From positions 23,589,501 to 23,653,500 of the forward strand of contig NC_091665.1 in NCBI RefSeq assembly GCF_042453785.1: 64,000 bases of DNA, read 5' to 3'. Position 1 is the stretch's first letter, and each line of letters starts with the position of its first letter. Positions 11,773 through 23,080 of this stretch are shown here, piece by piece. The notes under the pieces are model-generated. The model ran no database searches. It was not told the origin of the DNA and saw only the letters and a program-made list of their open reading frames with translations. The stretch comes from Malus domestica. Lineage: Eukaryota > Streptophyta > Magnoliopsida > Rosales > Rosaceae. The translations under genes and the position numbers were made by a program.

Positions 11773-12354
11773 ATGGCAAGGGTCGGTACAATAATATTTC
11801 TCAACCTTTTGTTCATAGCATGCTTGTCCACGCCATTAATGGTACAGAGCGCCATTGAAAACCCTAGGGAGAACATTGACCAATGGTATCAAAACCTCTC
11901 CCATGCACAACAGAAGCTGACCATGCTGCACTTCTACTTGCACGAGGTCGTTTTCGGCCCGCACCCGACCTTGGTGACGGTGGCCAACGCATCCAACACC
12001 TCCACATCACTACCCTACTTCGGCCTAGTCAACATCTTCGACAACCCCTTGACCAAGGGACCCAAACCCGGTTCCAAGCTGGTGGGTCGGGCGCAAGGGC
12101 TATATGGGTTTAGCTCACAGGAGGAAGTGAGCCTGCTTACGGCTATGAACTTTGTTTTCACGAGTGGGAAGCACAGCGGCAGCAGTCTCACCGTTTTGGG
12201 GCGGAACCCGATTGGGCAGTCGGTAAGAGAGTTGCCCATCGTCGCCGGAACCGGTGTTTTCCGGTTGGCGCGTGGATTTGCATTGGTCAAGACTTATTTC
12301 CTTGATACTAGTGGTGCCATTGTTGAATATAATGTTACAATTTTGCATTATTGA
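11773..12354 (+). CDS. Dirigent protein (secreted, intronless)
   Basis: A 193-residue protein in a single exon, normal length for the family. Residues 1-26 form a hydrophobic signal peptide (GTIIFLNLLFIACLSTPLMV), so the product enters the secretory path and probably the cell wall. The dirigent domain covers roughly residues 50-190, with HFYLHEVVFGPHPT, a FGLVNIFDNPLT block, VGRAQGLYGFSSQEE and the C-terminal GFALVKTYFLDTSGAIVEYN. Possible N-glycosylation sites are NLS, NAS, NTS and NVT. Family members steer stereoselective coupling of phenoxy radicals in lignan or lignin-related chemistry; several characterised paralogues have other activities, so the substrate cannot be stated. The most similar Arabidopsis gene from memory is At2g21100. 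Confidence 0.93.
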   Translation: MARVGTIIFLNLLFIACLSTPLMVQSAIENPRENIDQWYQNLSHAQQKLTMLHFYLHEVVFGPHPTLVTVANASNTSTSLPYFGLVNIFDNPLTKGPKPGSKLVGRAQGLYGFSSQEEVSLLTAMNFVFTSGKHSGSSLTVLGRNPIGQSVRELPIVAGTGVFRLARGFALVKTYFLDTSGAIVEYNVTILHY

Positions 12355-12457
12355 ATGAGATTTGTGGTGTAAATCGTGGGTTTGTGTTTGGACTTTGCTT
12401 TCAGACCGTGAATTTTTCATATTTAGTTCATTTGTGTTTATTTTGTCATTCCCATTA

Positions 12458-12463
12458 AATAAA
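12458..12463 (+). terminator. Poly(A) signal of the dirigent gene
   Basis: AATAAA lies about 104 bases after the stop codon. It overlaps by two bases the left target-site duplication of the retroposed insert at 12480-13208. Confidence 0.6.
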
Positions 12464-12479
12464 GTATGTTGAATTATTT

Positions 12480-13208
12480 ATTTTTTATGGTCAAGGAAGA
12501 TTTTATTAACATCAAAGACACATGTTACATACAAAAGACCACAAACAGAGAAACATAAACAGGGAAAAAAAGGGGTCAACCAGACAATCCAACAAGAACA
12601 CAGCCAAACAACTAAGGCCCAACGACAAAAAAACACAAAACCAAGAAATCTACTGTAGCCGCCTCCATCGAAACAGTATATCTCGATCTGCACAAATCCA
12701 CGCCCATCACTGAGCATCGCCTCACCAAACTCATCATCCAAACTTGAACAGCTTCTCCGAGCACAGCCACAAAGTAGGGATAACCAACTAAAAGAAATCA
12801 GTCGGCTACCAAGAGAAAGAAGCCCATGGAAAACCATGAGCAACAATGCCAGAAACGGTAGACAATAGAGAGAAGGTGGCTGGTTGAAGAACCGGAACTC
12901 TACACACCATGTCGACGGAAAGTATGGCTGATATATGAATATCAGAAGAAGGAGATCGAAACCCAAATGAACAAGAGCAAGGGATGTCACAAAGATAAAA
13001 AGAGGAGGACATATTGAGATGGAGGAGGAAAACACAGCATAAAAGGGGAACAAAAAAGACAAAAAAGAAAAGAAAAGGGAAATTGGCAACCGACTCCAGC
13101 CAAAACTAGAGTTGGCGCCACCAATTTTAAGCAAGATTGGAAACCTTTACATAAAGAGGGGAAAAACTCTCACAATAGAGTGAAAGCTCTCTCGTGGAAG
13201 GAAAGAAG
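12480..13208 (-). mobile_element. Non-LTR retroposon or internally deleted LINE, 729 bp, with 18-bp target duplication
   Basis: The 18-mer AAGTATGTTGAATTATTT occurs at 12462-12479 and again at 13209-13226, exactly flanking this segment. The left end is a T-rich tract, which is an A-rich tail on the minus strand, so the element is inserted minus-strand by target-primed reverse transcription. The segment carries a 218-codon minus-strand ORF that is hydrophobic, resembles no family I know and runs through the tail into the duplication; it is probably chance. The length fits a 5'-truncated or internally deleted LINE better than a SINE. Confidence 0.75.
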
Positions 13209-13226
13209 AAGTATGTTGAATTATTT

Positions 13227-15235
13227 GGGTAAAGAATAAGTATATAAGAATTATTTGGGTAAAGAAAAATATAAAACCTATTTTCATTAAAGCTCTCTGT
13301 ATTTTACACTTAAGCACATTACTCTCGTATAATACACGTAAAATGTTACAAAATGTGGCAAATATTCCGCACACAAGAAGTTGTAGGACCTTGCCAAATG
13401 ACAAGTAGCTAGCCTTGTGGTTTATGCTGCCGAAATTTTGTACTTTGTGTTTGGATTTGGTGGGCAAACTTTTGATTCTTTGCCGGCGATATAAAATACT
13501 TATAAGACAATAAATACTATAATCATCACAACTTCTTTTTTTGAATAAAAATGATATGGCAGCAGAGTTGGATGTATGTTGTTAAAATTAAATAAGGGTT
13601 GAAAGTTGAACCAAATTAGAAAATGAAATCGTAGACCTTTAACGTTGCTCTTTACACTAATAAAGAACGAGGTGTGATATTCACATCATTTTTTACTTCT
13701 CACATACATTTTATTAATTTATGTATTTTGATCTTTTTCAATTCATTTGATCCAAATGTCGAAAATTAAGAGAGTGTGAGAAGTAAATAGGCCGAAAATG
13801 AGTACGGTTGTGTTGTTGACTTACTAGTGGAGGAAACGGCAATGAAGGTTGTGGAAACGGCGACGGTAGTGATGGGAAAGCGGTAGTCATGGTGATGGTG
13901 GCGGCATAACAGAGAGAGTGGTGGTGATGGCCGTGGTAATGCGGTGGTAGCGGAGGTGACGGTGATAATGGTTATCCGTTAGTGCTCAAAATAATTTCGT
14001 GGGATAATTCAAGACACTACAATCAGAATCTTAATATTTCTAATGATAATGCAAAAGGAAATTTTATTTAACTCATATAACATCTTTCTATCCCCAACTT
14101 ACCTTTTACACCCATATTATTTTTAATTCAAGAATCAACTTCTATTTAAACCAAATTTACTACCTAAAATATCATCGCAACTCAATTCAGTATGTAAATT
14201 TATCTTTACACTAATTCAGAAAATAAAATTCCAAAATAAAAGAAATGTTGTGCAGACCAGCGAAGTTTGAATATTAAACTGTAATTCCTCAAGACAAACT
14301 AAAAGGCTCGGAGCTCAAGTAATTAATAGCATTTACAAGCATCTGATGTGCTACGTTCGATTCCCCACCCCCAAGACCGTCGCCTTCAATGACGTGTACA
14401 AAATTTCAAAACAGTATGAAAAAACCTTTTGGCACCTTGCGAGTAGAACCTAGCAATTGGCAGGCTTCTAATATCACAGTAAATTCTAAATTATGAGCCA
14501 CACACTGCGACAGGAAAACCGAGCCAAGGCAAGGCAAGGCAAGCATTACCAAGACCAGTAATGGTAAGTACATATTCTGCGCTGCCTGTGTTCTAAAGAA
14601 GAAAATGAAACCTCGTAACTCCGATCTAATCACTCGAGCAATGGCACAACTCTTAGAAATCTACACGGAAAAAAATAAGTCCCGGTACATTACAAAGAAG
14701 AGTTTACAATAGTCTAACTGATGCACGATTCTTAAGTCTGTCAAAATTGCATTACAAACACGAGAACAAGAAAAACAGCGTTGAGCAAAAGATAACCTCG
14801 TTATTTTCCACCATCCTGCGGATGACTCCCCCTACTAGAAGAGAATCTGAGGGATGCTATTGGTGCTGCTCTCTTCCTTCCCTCCCAAAAACGAGTGGAA
14901 GGACAGGGTTAAGCAGAAAATTATTCATACTCCAGGCTTCCTTTAGGCGCAGCTCACATTGATCAAACACCAACAGCAAAAGACTAAAAACTTGGTCATT
15001 TTCAAAGCCCTCTGCCATGCACAAACAATATCAATGACTGGAAGTAAACACTCGGTTTCATATTCAAGGCCCTCAACCATCCATAAACAATATAAGGTAA
15101 ATGAAATGCGTAATGAACAATATAAGGTAAATGAAATGCGTAATGAATTACAAGCACAAGAACCTAAATAAGCAGAGATTGGAAGAGATACCAAGCAATC
15201 AACAACTTTGGCAATATAAATGAATTTTCACACTC
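13227..15235. other. Intergenic region without recognisable gene
   Basis: Only short scattered frames are present. About 13850-13975 is an imperfect GGT/GAT-rich trinucleotide stretch. About 15087-15146 is a perfect 30-bp tandem duplication (TATAAGGTAAATGAAATGCG...). The rest is AT-rich sequence in which I see no element boundary or RNA gene. Confidence 0.5.
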
Positions 15236-15253
15236 ATATAGATAATTAAGACA

Positions 15254-15418
15254 GAGGTCGCAGTTGGTGCGATGGTAAGTGCCTTCGCCCATGAACGGTA
15301 GGTCTCGGGTTCGAGACTTGGAAGCAGCCTCTCCATAAAATGGGGGTAAGGCTAGCCGACATTCATCTTTCCCAGACCCTGCGTAAAGCGGGAGCCTTGT
15401 GCACCGGGTACCACCTTT
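15254..15418 (+). mobile_element. tRNA-derived SINE (165 bp) with 18-bp target duplication
   Basis: ATATAGATAATTAAGACA occurs at 15236-15253 and 15419-15436. Between them lie a tRNA-like head with box A (TGGTGCGATGG) and box B (GGTTCGAGAC), a body (GCGTAAAGCGGGAGCC) and a short T-run end, as in plant SINEs of the Au type. It sits about 260 bases beyond the stop of the TOC gene. Confidence 0.87.
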
Positions 15419-15676
15419 ATATAGATAATTAAGACAAAGGCCTGAGTGAAATAGAAGCAACACCGAGTCCAGTACCTTAATTTAACAACTGCCAATATTT
15501 AATTACGAAGCTAACCTCACTATGATCAATTAAATACTAGATTGAAAGGCCTTGAAACCAGCAGCTTAGAATCACTCACTTGTGGTGATGGCCATCACAG
15601 GATGAACTCCTCACTCACTCTTGATGACGACCTATACCTCAACGCTGCCACGGCACATTTATTATTCTAATTTTCA

Positions 15677-18600
15677 TCATTGTCCATACTGCAACTGTTG
15701 AGGAAAGGTGAAAAACTTTCTGAGCAGAGGAACAAGGCCAATCAAAGCTAACTGAAGCTGTTCAGAGCTATTTAAGCGCAAGCTGAGTTGTCCTGCCCCC
15801 CTATTGTTCAAATTGGCACGAGCAATCAGGTTCGTATGCCGTCCAACTGGAATCTGAGACTGTATATTGCACCCTATGGCAAGATCTCCATGCCAATCCA
15901 TGACAGAGAGCCCAAGGGTTGATAGGGAACGACCCAAAGGATGGTCTTTGTCTCTCAACTGAGCCTCCAAACTACCACCATAGGCAGCGTCACCACGGGC
16001 AGTCATTGCGCCACCAGTCATAACCAATTGGAACCGTTTATTAGCAATAAATTTGTCTTCAACTTTCATACCAGCCGATAAAGCATCACCCAGGAGAGTA
16101 ACTGAGAGACCAGCAGTAGCCTTATTCTTCCTAAAATTACTGATCCTTGTGTCACTTCGTAGAGTATAAGCCAAGTCCTTTCCAACAGTCTGCATATCAA
16201 ACCCAAATGAAGTCGCTTTCCCTTCTCCATGCTTTATTGAAGTAGCAATTTCCATTTGGACATTGGCGTCCTTCTTATCCTTGGTAACCTGACCAGAAAA
16301 AGATAAGGGTATCTTTTCTTTAACAACAAACAGTCTTTCTGCATTTATACCCTCATAACCAACATCATGATCCCAACCATGCTGTTCCAGAACAGGTCTT
16401 ACGAGCCACTGGTTGGAGGAATCTAGGTACCGGTAACGGTGAGTTGGATTATCAGAATCAAAGGAAGCAGGCAATGCCAAATCTGGCATGGGAATCGGTA
16501 CAGATGCTGCACCAGAACTCTCTTCTTCAACATTTTCGACATAATCACTTGGCAGTTCCTTTGCTGCAGCTGCCATTTTTTTCATCAACTTCCGTCGCTT
16601 TTTTTCCTCCTTCAATTGTTTCTTCATAAAGAGCTTTTCCCTGTACTCTAGCTCATCAAAATATGCCTTTTTCTGTGCTTTGGAGAGTTTTTCCACCTGG
16701 GCCTTGGTCAAACGTCTGAATGGGGGCAATTCATCAAATTCTGATTCATCATCAGAATCTGAAGATTCATCCAGATCATCATCTAGACTGTCATCCTCAC
16801 CAAACTGCTCCTCAGGCAGCTTCAACTGTGGTCTTGACTGAAGGAGTGATGAAAGCAAGAAAGGTAAAGGAGGTGCCCTAGTTCGAGTTGCAAAAGGTTT
16901 TCCAGGTGGACTATCTTGCAACTTCAATAATGCATTTGCTTCGGCCAGAATCTTGGATGCAAAGGAGAGCAACAACAAATGAGGCTTCCAAACCTGACCA
17001 TTTGGCAAGACTCTTTGCCCAGCCCTATTAGTTCTGCAAGCGGAGTGGTTCTCTACTAATGAAACAGGATTCATGAGGCGCATATCCCCGGCTGCCTGAC
17101 GAATGGCTTGCTGAACAACATGAGATCGTGAAGTGACAAACATGTCATAACTAGAAGCGGCACCATTTGGGCCCTCAGGTGGAGCTGATCCAGCATGAGT
17201 CAGAACCACAATTGCATTGAACCAAATAGAGGCCCCGAAAATGTCTGTGATGGTGCGCAAGAGTGGCATATCACTAAAATCTCTGCTCTGCATGTCCAAC
17301 CTATCAAAATACAACACAATATCTGGAGGTGTTTTCTTGATAAAGCGCTTAACATTGAGGAGAGTCTTCTCATTCTGTCCCTGGTCTGACCAGGAAGGTA
17401 AAAGTCCAGGTGTGTCAATGACCCGTACCTTAATCCCTTGCACAGTACCCACAACATCCTGAACTTTCTTTGTTCCCATCTGAAAAGCATCAGTAGTGAA
17501 CTTCTTTTCATCAAATATAGAATTGATAGTTGCGCTTTTACCAACTCCTGACTTTCCAAGAACCATAATGGTACAAGCAAAATCAAGGGGTTCATTCCCC
17601 GATGCCTCAAGCTGTTCCGCCATGGCACTTGCACGGTCAAAACTAAAGGCACCAACACGGCCCCCATTTCTACCACGCAGCTGCTCAGCTAATCCCAATC
17701 TGTACAAAACCTGAGCCACAACAACATTATGCGGAGTCTGCCCAAGTCTATGTGCAAGACGTAAAAATTTCACTCTTATCATCTGAAGCTTTTCACGAGT
17801 CTCATCAGACTCCTCTGCCTCTCCATTAACAGGGTCCTCAATTTGCTGGTTTTGCACATGAGATATTGTACCATTTACTCGAGGATGTTGTACCACCCTA
17901 GGAGAAGGTTCCAAAAGTGGGGCAGCACGCCCAAGGCCAGCTGGACGAGCAGGAGGGGGACTTCGTTGTGTAGAATTTAAAGATGAAGAAAGAGCTGGTG
18001 CAGGCCGAATCTCTTGTTCTTTGTTCACTTTAGTGATTCCCTTTTCCCCCGGAATGTTTTCTTTCTTTTCAGGCACAGCAATGTTGTCGCGAACTTCACA
18101 TGCAATTTCACCAGCTCGCTGAGGTTGATGAACTTTGTTACTTTCTGTTCTCAAATTAGTGGCCCCATCCTGAATCTTCTCTGTTTTCTCAGTTGCAGAT
18201 GTTTTAGAAAGAGCTGAGATCTCCCTTTCTGATGTCACAATCCTTTCCTCACCACCCTCCCCAGACAGCTGTTTAGCAGATGAAACGCTTTTTGGTTCAG
18301 ATTTTTCCTCGTGATGCTCTGAACCTGGCACAGTGAAAGAATCCTTCACTTCCCCATTACTGAAACCTTGATGTTCTGCATCTGTAACAGTCAAAGTATC
18401 TTTCGGTTTTTCAGTCTTATTATCCTCCTCCTGCTTTTCTTCAATGCTAAGGGTGGCATCATTTGATTCAGCACTATGACCTTCCTGATGCACTGTATCC
18501 ATGTTTCTATCATGCAGTTCCACACTGTTATCATCTTGAAGCTTCAAAGGAACGCCATCTGAAGCACTTGCTAGGTCCACAGTCTTCTCATCTTGATTCT

Positions 18601-19531
18601 CAATGCTCAAGGAATTATCCTCTAACTCCTGACTATTAGCAGCTTCCTTCAAAATCTCCTTAGTAAATTCAGTTACTTGAGGAGAATCAAGATCTTCAGT
18701 ATCTAATTTTTCATCTGCAGGCACTGGCTCTGAAGTTGAACATTCAATATCATTCCTCTCAGGCTCCTCATTCTTAAGAACTGCATTGGGCTTTGAATCA
18801 ACCTCATCCACATCTGTCAAACCTGCTACTTCCGCACCAGTAATAATCTCAGAAACTTCTTTCACCTCAACGTCTTGGCTACCCACCAATCCATCATCCG
18901 CAAGTCCATTTGATTCAAAATTGACTTTTTCAAACTTCACATTCTCAAGAACTACAGACTTTACATCAGCCTCATCCCCACCTGTCAATCCTGCTATTCC
19001 TCCACCAGCCCCAACCTGAGTAACCTCTTTTACTCCATCTTCTTGGCTGCCCACCAACTCATCATCTGTCAATCCATTTGTTTCCTCACTGACTACTTCT
19101 TTTATAGTCTGTCCATCATCAATTCCGCCTGGCCCTCCACCCTCATCAGCGCTGTTCTTACCCACCATGTTTTCCACCTTCACTTCACCAGCCACGATTG
19201 CCTCCTCCCCATCATCACCATCAGATTTCCCAACCTCATCATGAAATTCAATTGCCTCTTCAAAGTTTTCGACATTAGGACTCTCTATAAGAGAGTCCAA
19301 CCCCAAACCACCAACCATCTCAGCCTTTCTTTCTTCACCAACAGCAGCAGCATCCACTAAATCATTTTTGCTCCCCTGCTCCTGCAAATTTTCCTGTGTC
19401 TCTATTGCCTCCTCGAAAACCTCATCTTCGGCGTCATCCTTGAGTCCATTAGACCCCTCAACAACCTCAACTTCCACACTCTTGTTCTCCCCCACTTCAG
19501 ACCCACCAGCAACCTTATCACCATTTTCCAT
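15677..19531 (-). CDS. TOC132: Translocase of chloroplast, TOC132/TOC120-type import receptor
   Basis: A 1284-residue, single-exon coding region. Proteins of this type are GTPase receptors in the outer chloroplast envelope that bind transit peptides, mainly of non-photosynthetic preproteins. Residues 1 to about 640 are the acidic A domain, rich in Glu/Asp. The GTPase domain follows, with P-loop GKSGVGKS at 659-666 and DTPG at 706-709. A second acidic run (EDDSLDDDLDESSDSDDESE) and a basic KKAYFDELEYREKLFMKKQ stretch lead into the C-terminal membrane-anchoring M domain. I chose the ATG at 19531 (MENGDKVAGG) because it matches the short acidic start of the family; the frame is open 28 codons further, but that part looks like leader or intron. 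The A domain contains a tandem duplication of about 56 residues. TOC132 and TOC120 cannot be told apart here. Confidence 0.93.
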   Translation of the reverse strand: MENGDKVAGGSEVGENKSVEVEVVEGSNGLKDDAEDEVFEEAIETQENLQEQGSKNDLVDAAAVGEERKAEMVGGLGLDSLIESPNVENFEEAIEFHDEVGKSDGDDGEEAIVAGEVKVENMVGKNSADEGGGPGGIDDGQTIKEVVSEETNGLTDDELVGSQEDGVKEVTQVGAGGGIAGLTGGDEADVKSVVLENVKFEKVNFESNGLADDGLVGSQDVEVKEVSEIITGAEVAGLTDVDEVDSKPNAVLKNEEPERNDIECSTSEPVPADEKLDTEDLDSPQVTEFTKEILKEAANSQELEDNSLSIENQDEKTVDLASASDGVPLKLQDDNSVELHDRNMDTVHQEGHSAESNDATLSIEEKQEEDNKTEKPKDTLTVTDAEHQGFSNGEVKDSFTVPGSEHHEEKSEPKSVSSAKQLSGEGGEERIVTSEREISALSKTSATEKTEKIQDGATNLRTESNKVHQPQRAGEIACEVRDNIAVPEKKENIPGEKGITKVNKEQEIRPAPALSSSLNSTQRSPPPARPAGLGRAAPLLEPSPRVVQHPRVNGTISHVQNQQIEDPVNGEAEESDETREKLQMIRVKFLRLAHRLGQTPHNVVVAQVLYRLGLAEQLRGRNGGRVGAFSFDRASAMAEQLEASGNEPLDFACTIMVLGKSGVGKSATINSIFDEKKFTTDAFQMGTKKVQDVVGTVQGIKVRVIDTPGLLPSWSDQGQNEKTLLNVKRFIKKTPPDIVLYFDRLDMQSRDFSDMPLLRTITDIFGASIWFNAIVVLTHAGSAPPEGPNGAASSYDMFVTSRSHVVQQAIRQAAGDMRLMNPVSLVENHSACRTNRAGQRVLPNGQVWKPHLLLLSFASKILAEANALLKLQDSPPGKPFATRTRAPPLPFLLSSLLQSRPQLKLPEEQFGEDDSLDDDLDESSDSDDESEFDELPPFRRLTKAQVEKLSKAQKKAYFDELEYREKLFMKKQLKEEKKRRKLMKKMAAAAKELPSDYVENVEEESSGAASVPIPMPDLALPASFDSDNPTHRYRYLDSSNQWLVRPVLEQHGWDHDVGYEGINAERLFVVKEKIPLSFSGQVTKDKKDANVQMEIATSIKHGEGKATSFGFDMQTVGKDLAYTLRSDTRISNFRKNKATAGLSVTLLGDALSAGMKVEDKFIANKRFQLVMTGGAMTARGDAAYGGSLEAQLRDKDHPLGRSLSTLGLSVMDWHGDLAIGCNIQSQIPVGRHTNLIARANLNNRGAGQLSLRLNSSEQLQLALIGLVPLLRKFFTFPQQLQYGQ

Positions 19532-19615
19532 CCCCAAATCCTCAAAATGCAGCCTCAAAACCCTAGATTCACAAAAACCCGGAAAAACCCAATTATCAAA
19601 CTTTGGAATGAACAT

Positions 19616-20004
19616 ATAAAAACCATTTTAGCATCAGATTATTCAACTTATATCCCCAAAAATTTAACATTTCCAGTATGTATCTATCAATCACTATTAA
19701 CAAAAACCAATTGAAACGAAAAACCACAGATCCTAGCTTTATTTTTTATTAGGGTTTATGCAGAAAAAAGAATTTAAAAAAAAAAACCAATACGAGACAG
19801 AAAAGGAGAGTAATTAGAAATAATGTAGAAAAGGAGAGCAATTATAAAATAATAAATAGCAGATAAAAAGCTTACCAGGTTTTCTGGGTTAACAGAGATA
19901 TAGGCTCTCTGCCTTTCGCCTCGCTTCGATTCAGAGAGGAGAGAGAGAGAGAGAGCGAGAGAGAGAGAGAGGAGAGAGAGATTGAGGCTCGAGGATTTTC
20001 TTCT
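19616..20004 (-). other. 5' leader region of the TOC gene with probable leader intron and GA/CT microsatellite
   Basis: On the minus strand a good splice donor (CCTG|GTAAGC) lies at about 19871-19880. An acceptor must lie between there and the ATG; CCAAAG| near 19600 is one candidate, which would make the upstream MFIPKF reading intronic. A (GA)n tract at about 19935-19980, CT-repeat on the sense strand, lies in the presumed leader, as is common in plant 5' UTRs. Confidence 0.5.
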
Positions 20005-20765
20005 AGTTTGTGAATCCGATATCTGTACTACGCTTCATTGCTTCAACAGCAGAGTAATTAAAGGATAAGAGTCTGATGGACGGTCACAAATGATTCTGGG
20101 GATTTCATCTGACGGTCAAGAGTTTTTCATCGGTATCATCGTGAAAGTCGTCAAACAGGATGACGTGGACGGGAAACTGGAAAAAGGGTTTCTGTTGGGT
20201 CTACTATTTGCCCTGTGGGCTTTTCGCACGTGTGGATCAGCGGCGGGTTTGGTGGCTCCTTGATTTGTCAAGTGACTTGTGCCCACCGTCCGATTCGACG
20301 ACTAGATGACGATCATCATCAACTCTTTTTTGATTGATCACGATGACGGATGTGGGTAAATGTTCGTTTGCTTGTCCAATTTTTACGAGTGATATCACGT
20401 GACGGTCACGTGGTAAATTTAGGGCACTACTTCCCAAGCATGTTGCTCGAGCCTCTCTCTTCCTTTGGATCGATTTTGGATTTTTGAATAAAAAATTGTG
20501 GTTGAGGAAATGATTTCTCCTACATACTAGAAAAAGAAAAGATTTATCTAAAAAGTCCCTCCAATCAGATCTTTGCATTAAAAATTTATGTAGTTTTCAA
20601 TTCTTTTTTTTTTTGGATCCTAGAAATCTTGTGATCATGTCCGTTCATCATACATCGTATAGTCATTTTTTATTAGGTACTATTTATATTTAATTTTAAA
20701 GTTTAAATGATTTATGATCGCATGATGTCCGATGAAAGGACACGATCACTATATCCCTACAATCA
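20005..20765. other. Upstream region of the TOC gene; no gene seen
   Basis: This stretch holds the probable TOC promoter and unassigned sequence up to the LTR retrotransposon at 20766. Reading frames are short and match nothing I recognise. Confidence 0.4.
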
Positions 20766-22260
20766 TGTTGACCCTAAAAGCTACCAAGCCTACATGACGC
20801 GCAGGTTGAGTAACTAATGAGCTAACTACGTCCTTTAGCTGTATGCAGGGCGTGCCAACTCGTCAGCCGAGCTTGGCCGAGAAGTAAAATGTGTTAATGT
20901 TGCGTTGGGTGTGCTGCTGACTTCTTGATCTCACGACTGCGGTTGAGAAAGGAACACGTCTCAGTCTTCGGGTTCTAGAGCCTAAAGACAAGGCTACTAG
21001 TTCTGCGAAGTTCACAAATCATCGGCGCCGGATTCGATCACATTGATTATATTCATTAAAGTATAAGCACGCCAAATCGACACCAGACTATACGGGCACA
21101 AGTACTCAAAACAAATGTACGTCTTGATTGTGAAAGTAGCTCGGCCGTCAGAATGTCGAACTCTAAAACCCACTTGTGAATAACCAATCATAAACAACTC
21201 AGCGTTCAATGTGTCAAGCCCAGTAATTTGTAACACCTCACTTCGCCGAGAAGGTTAATGAAATGACCTCTGCCAATAAGGATTCGAAAATCCTTCTCGA
21301 TCAAGACTTGGATAAATAACCAGTCAGCCTCGACGCAGTGCTCTTTATCCAAACTAAAGGTGCTCCGTAGTCGGCTGATTCTACGGCAACAATATTGTTT
21401 ATCTAAACTGAAGATGCTCGTCGGTTGCCTTCACAGTGTTGTTTATCCAAACTGAAGATGTGTCGACGAAAAAGGGAAATAAAAATCTCAAGGTTGTTGA
21501 GAAGTTTCGCGAAAGCGAGGGTTTGTGCAGGGCAGTTTGTGTGTTGAATTGGAGCGCTCATTTGTGTTGCACAGTTTCTCGTATTTATAGGGATGAGTAC
21601 ACAGTTGATAAGTTCTGAAGCTCCACCATGCTACTAAAATTCTTCCACCGTTCAAGCTTTTGGTCAAATCCTAATCTCTTTAGTATAATCCGCATGTATC
21701 TTTATCATGTGCCTATGTGAAGCCAAACAGTATTTCATGATGAGATCACATGTTTAATGAGATGTATTTATCTCAAATGGACTCTGGGTTGATATTTGCT
21801 TGGTTGACGGTGTTCAACTGCGACTTAAACTCTAGGAAGAAAACTGATCCGTTTGTCATCTATGACTTTTCAAACAAACTGAAAAGCCTATCTAGGAATC
21901 ACATCATCACCAAAAACCTAGCTTTCCTAGACTTCCTGTCTCATCCATCACCCAAAACCATCATTTTTATTGTTGCATGCATCTTGACCCCAACTAAATG
22001 AATTTTAAATTCATTTTGAATTGTGCCGCACATCCACATCCAAACATTCGCATTAATTTGAATTGTGCCGCTTTATTGGAGATATAAATCGCATCATATT
22101 TATCTGGTTTAAAAAGATACTTAGAAGATAATTATTATGATAAAATCCATAATATTATCCTTTAGGAAAATATCTCCATTTTTCCATTCGACGGTTGAGA
22201 ACCATGCTCACTCAACGACGTCGATTACTTGGGCCAATGGTGTAAAATCGGGTCCAAACA
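20766..22260 (-). repeat. 3' LTR of the LARD-like element (1495 bp)
   Basis: Starts TGTTGACCCTAAAAGC and ends GGTCCAAACA on the plus strand. A TATA motif (minus-strand TATAAATA) lies at 21582-21589. In the last 140 bases I count about seven differences from the other LTR, so the insertion is not recent. Confidence 0.9.
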
Positions 22261-22275
22261 TTACCCCCCAATTTC
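22261..22275 (-). other. Polypurine tract of the LARD-like element
   Basis: The minus strand reads GGAAATTGGGGGGTAA directly before the 3' LTR, a purine-rich primer for plus-strand synthesis. Its position fixes the element's orientation. Confidence 0.6.
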
Positions 22276-23080
22276 CTTGAACTTCGACTCATAAGCCGAA
22301 TGGTTAAGGAAATTAGTGCAATCGAAGAACTCTCGTATCGCCGATAATGAAACTTTTTACTCGGCAACAACATCTCTGTATTGCCAACGCTATGATCTTC
22401 CTTGGCTGCCACAATTCTATACAAGGCTCAGCCACTTTAATAAATAACCTCTTCGACCATCTTGAAAAATTTGGACCGAGGAAAACCAAATGGTGTCAAG
22501 GGTCGAGATATATAGGTAACCTGATTACCTAATATAATTTGTCGGCCATGCATATATATATATAAACATGTACCGAGCACCAGTTCGCCTAGCTCGGCAT
22601 GTATGATATAGGTCGAGAAGAATTAGGGGCAAAGGGCGGAGGGAAAAATCTTCCTTGGCAGCATACATATATATATATATACATATACACAAGGAAGAAA
22701 ATATCGGTAATATCGGAAATATCGGTAGTCCGAGAACACGGAAATATCGATGGAAATATCGGGATAATATCGATATCGATAAAAATTACATGGAAACCAC
22801 GGAAATTGTAAGAAAAACTTGGAAATTTTTATTGAAACTTTGCAGGATGTTTATTTAGTCAATTATCTATTAGTTTATCACAAAAAATTGAAAGGAAATA
22901 CATTGCATGATGGATTTAACATTATCAAGTTGATTATATAGCGAGCTGACAAACATTGTGAGTGTAGAAAATATGTAGTAATTAATTAAAAAAGTCTAAA
23001 CACACCATAATCATTTATATATAATGAATTAGTACAATATTTTACACTTGATACATTGCATGGTAAGATACATGAGTGAC

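Noticed and set aside
12478..13134. 218-codon hydrophobic minus-strand ORF, possible membrane protein
   Set aside because: It lies almost wholly inside a retroposed insert, runs through its tail into the target duplication, and shows only Phe/Leu/Ser-rich chance composition.
15254..15350. Possible tRNA gene
   Set aside because: Boxes A and B are present but the cloverleaf is incomplete, and the segment is a SINE head with flanking target duplications.
19532..19615. Upstream start (MFIPKF...) for the TOC protein
   Set aside because: The family begins with a short acidic start like the one at 19531, and the extra 28 codons overlap a probable leader intron or UTR.
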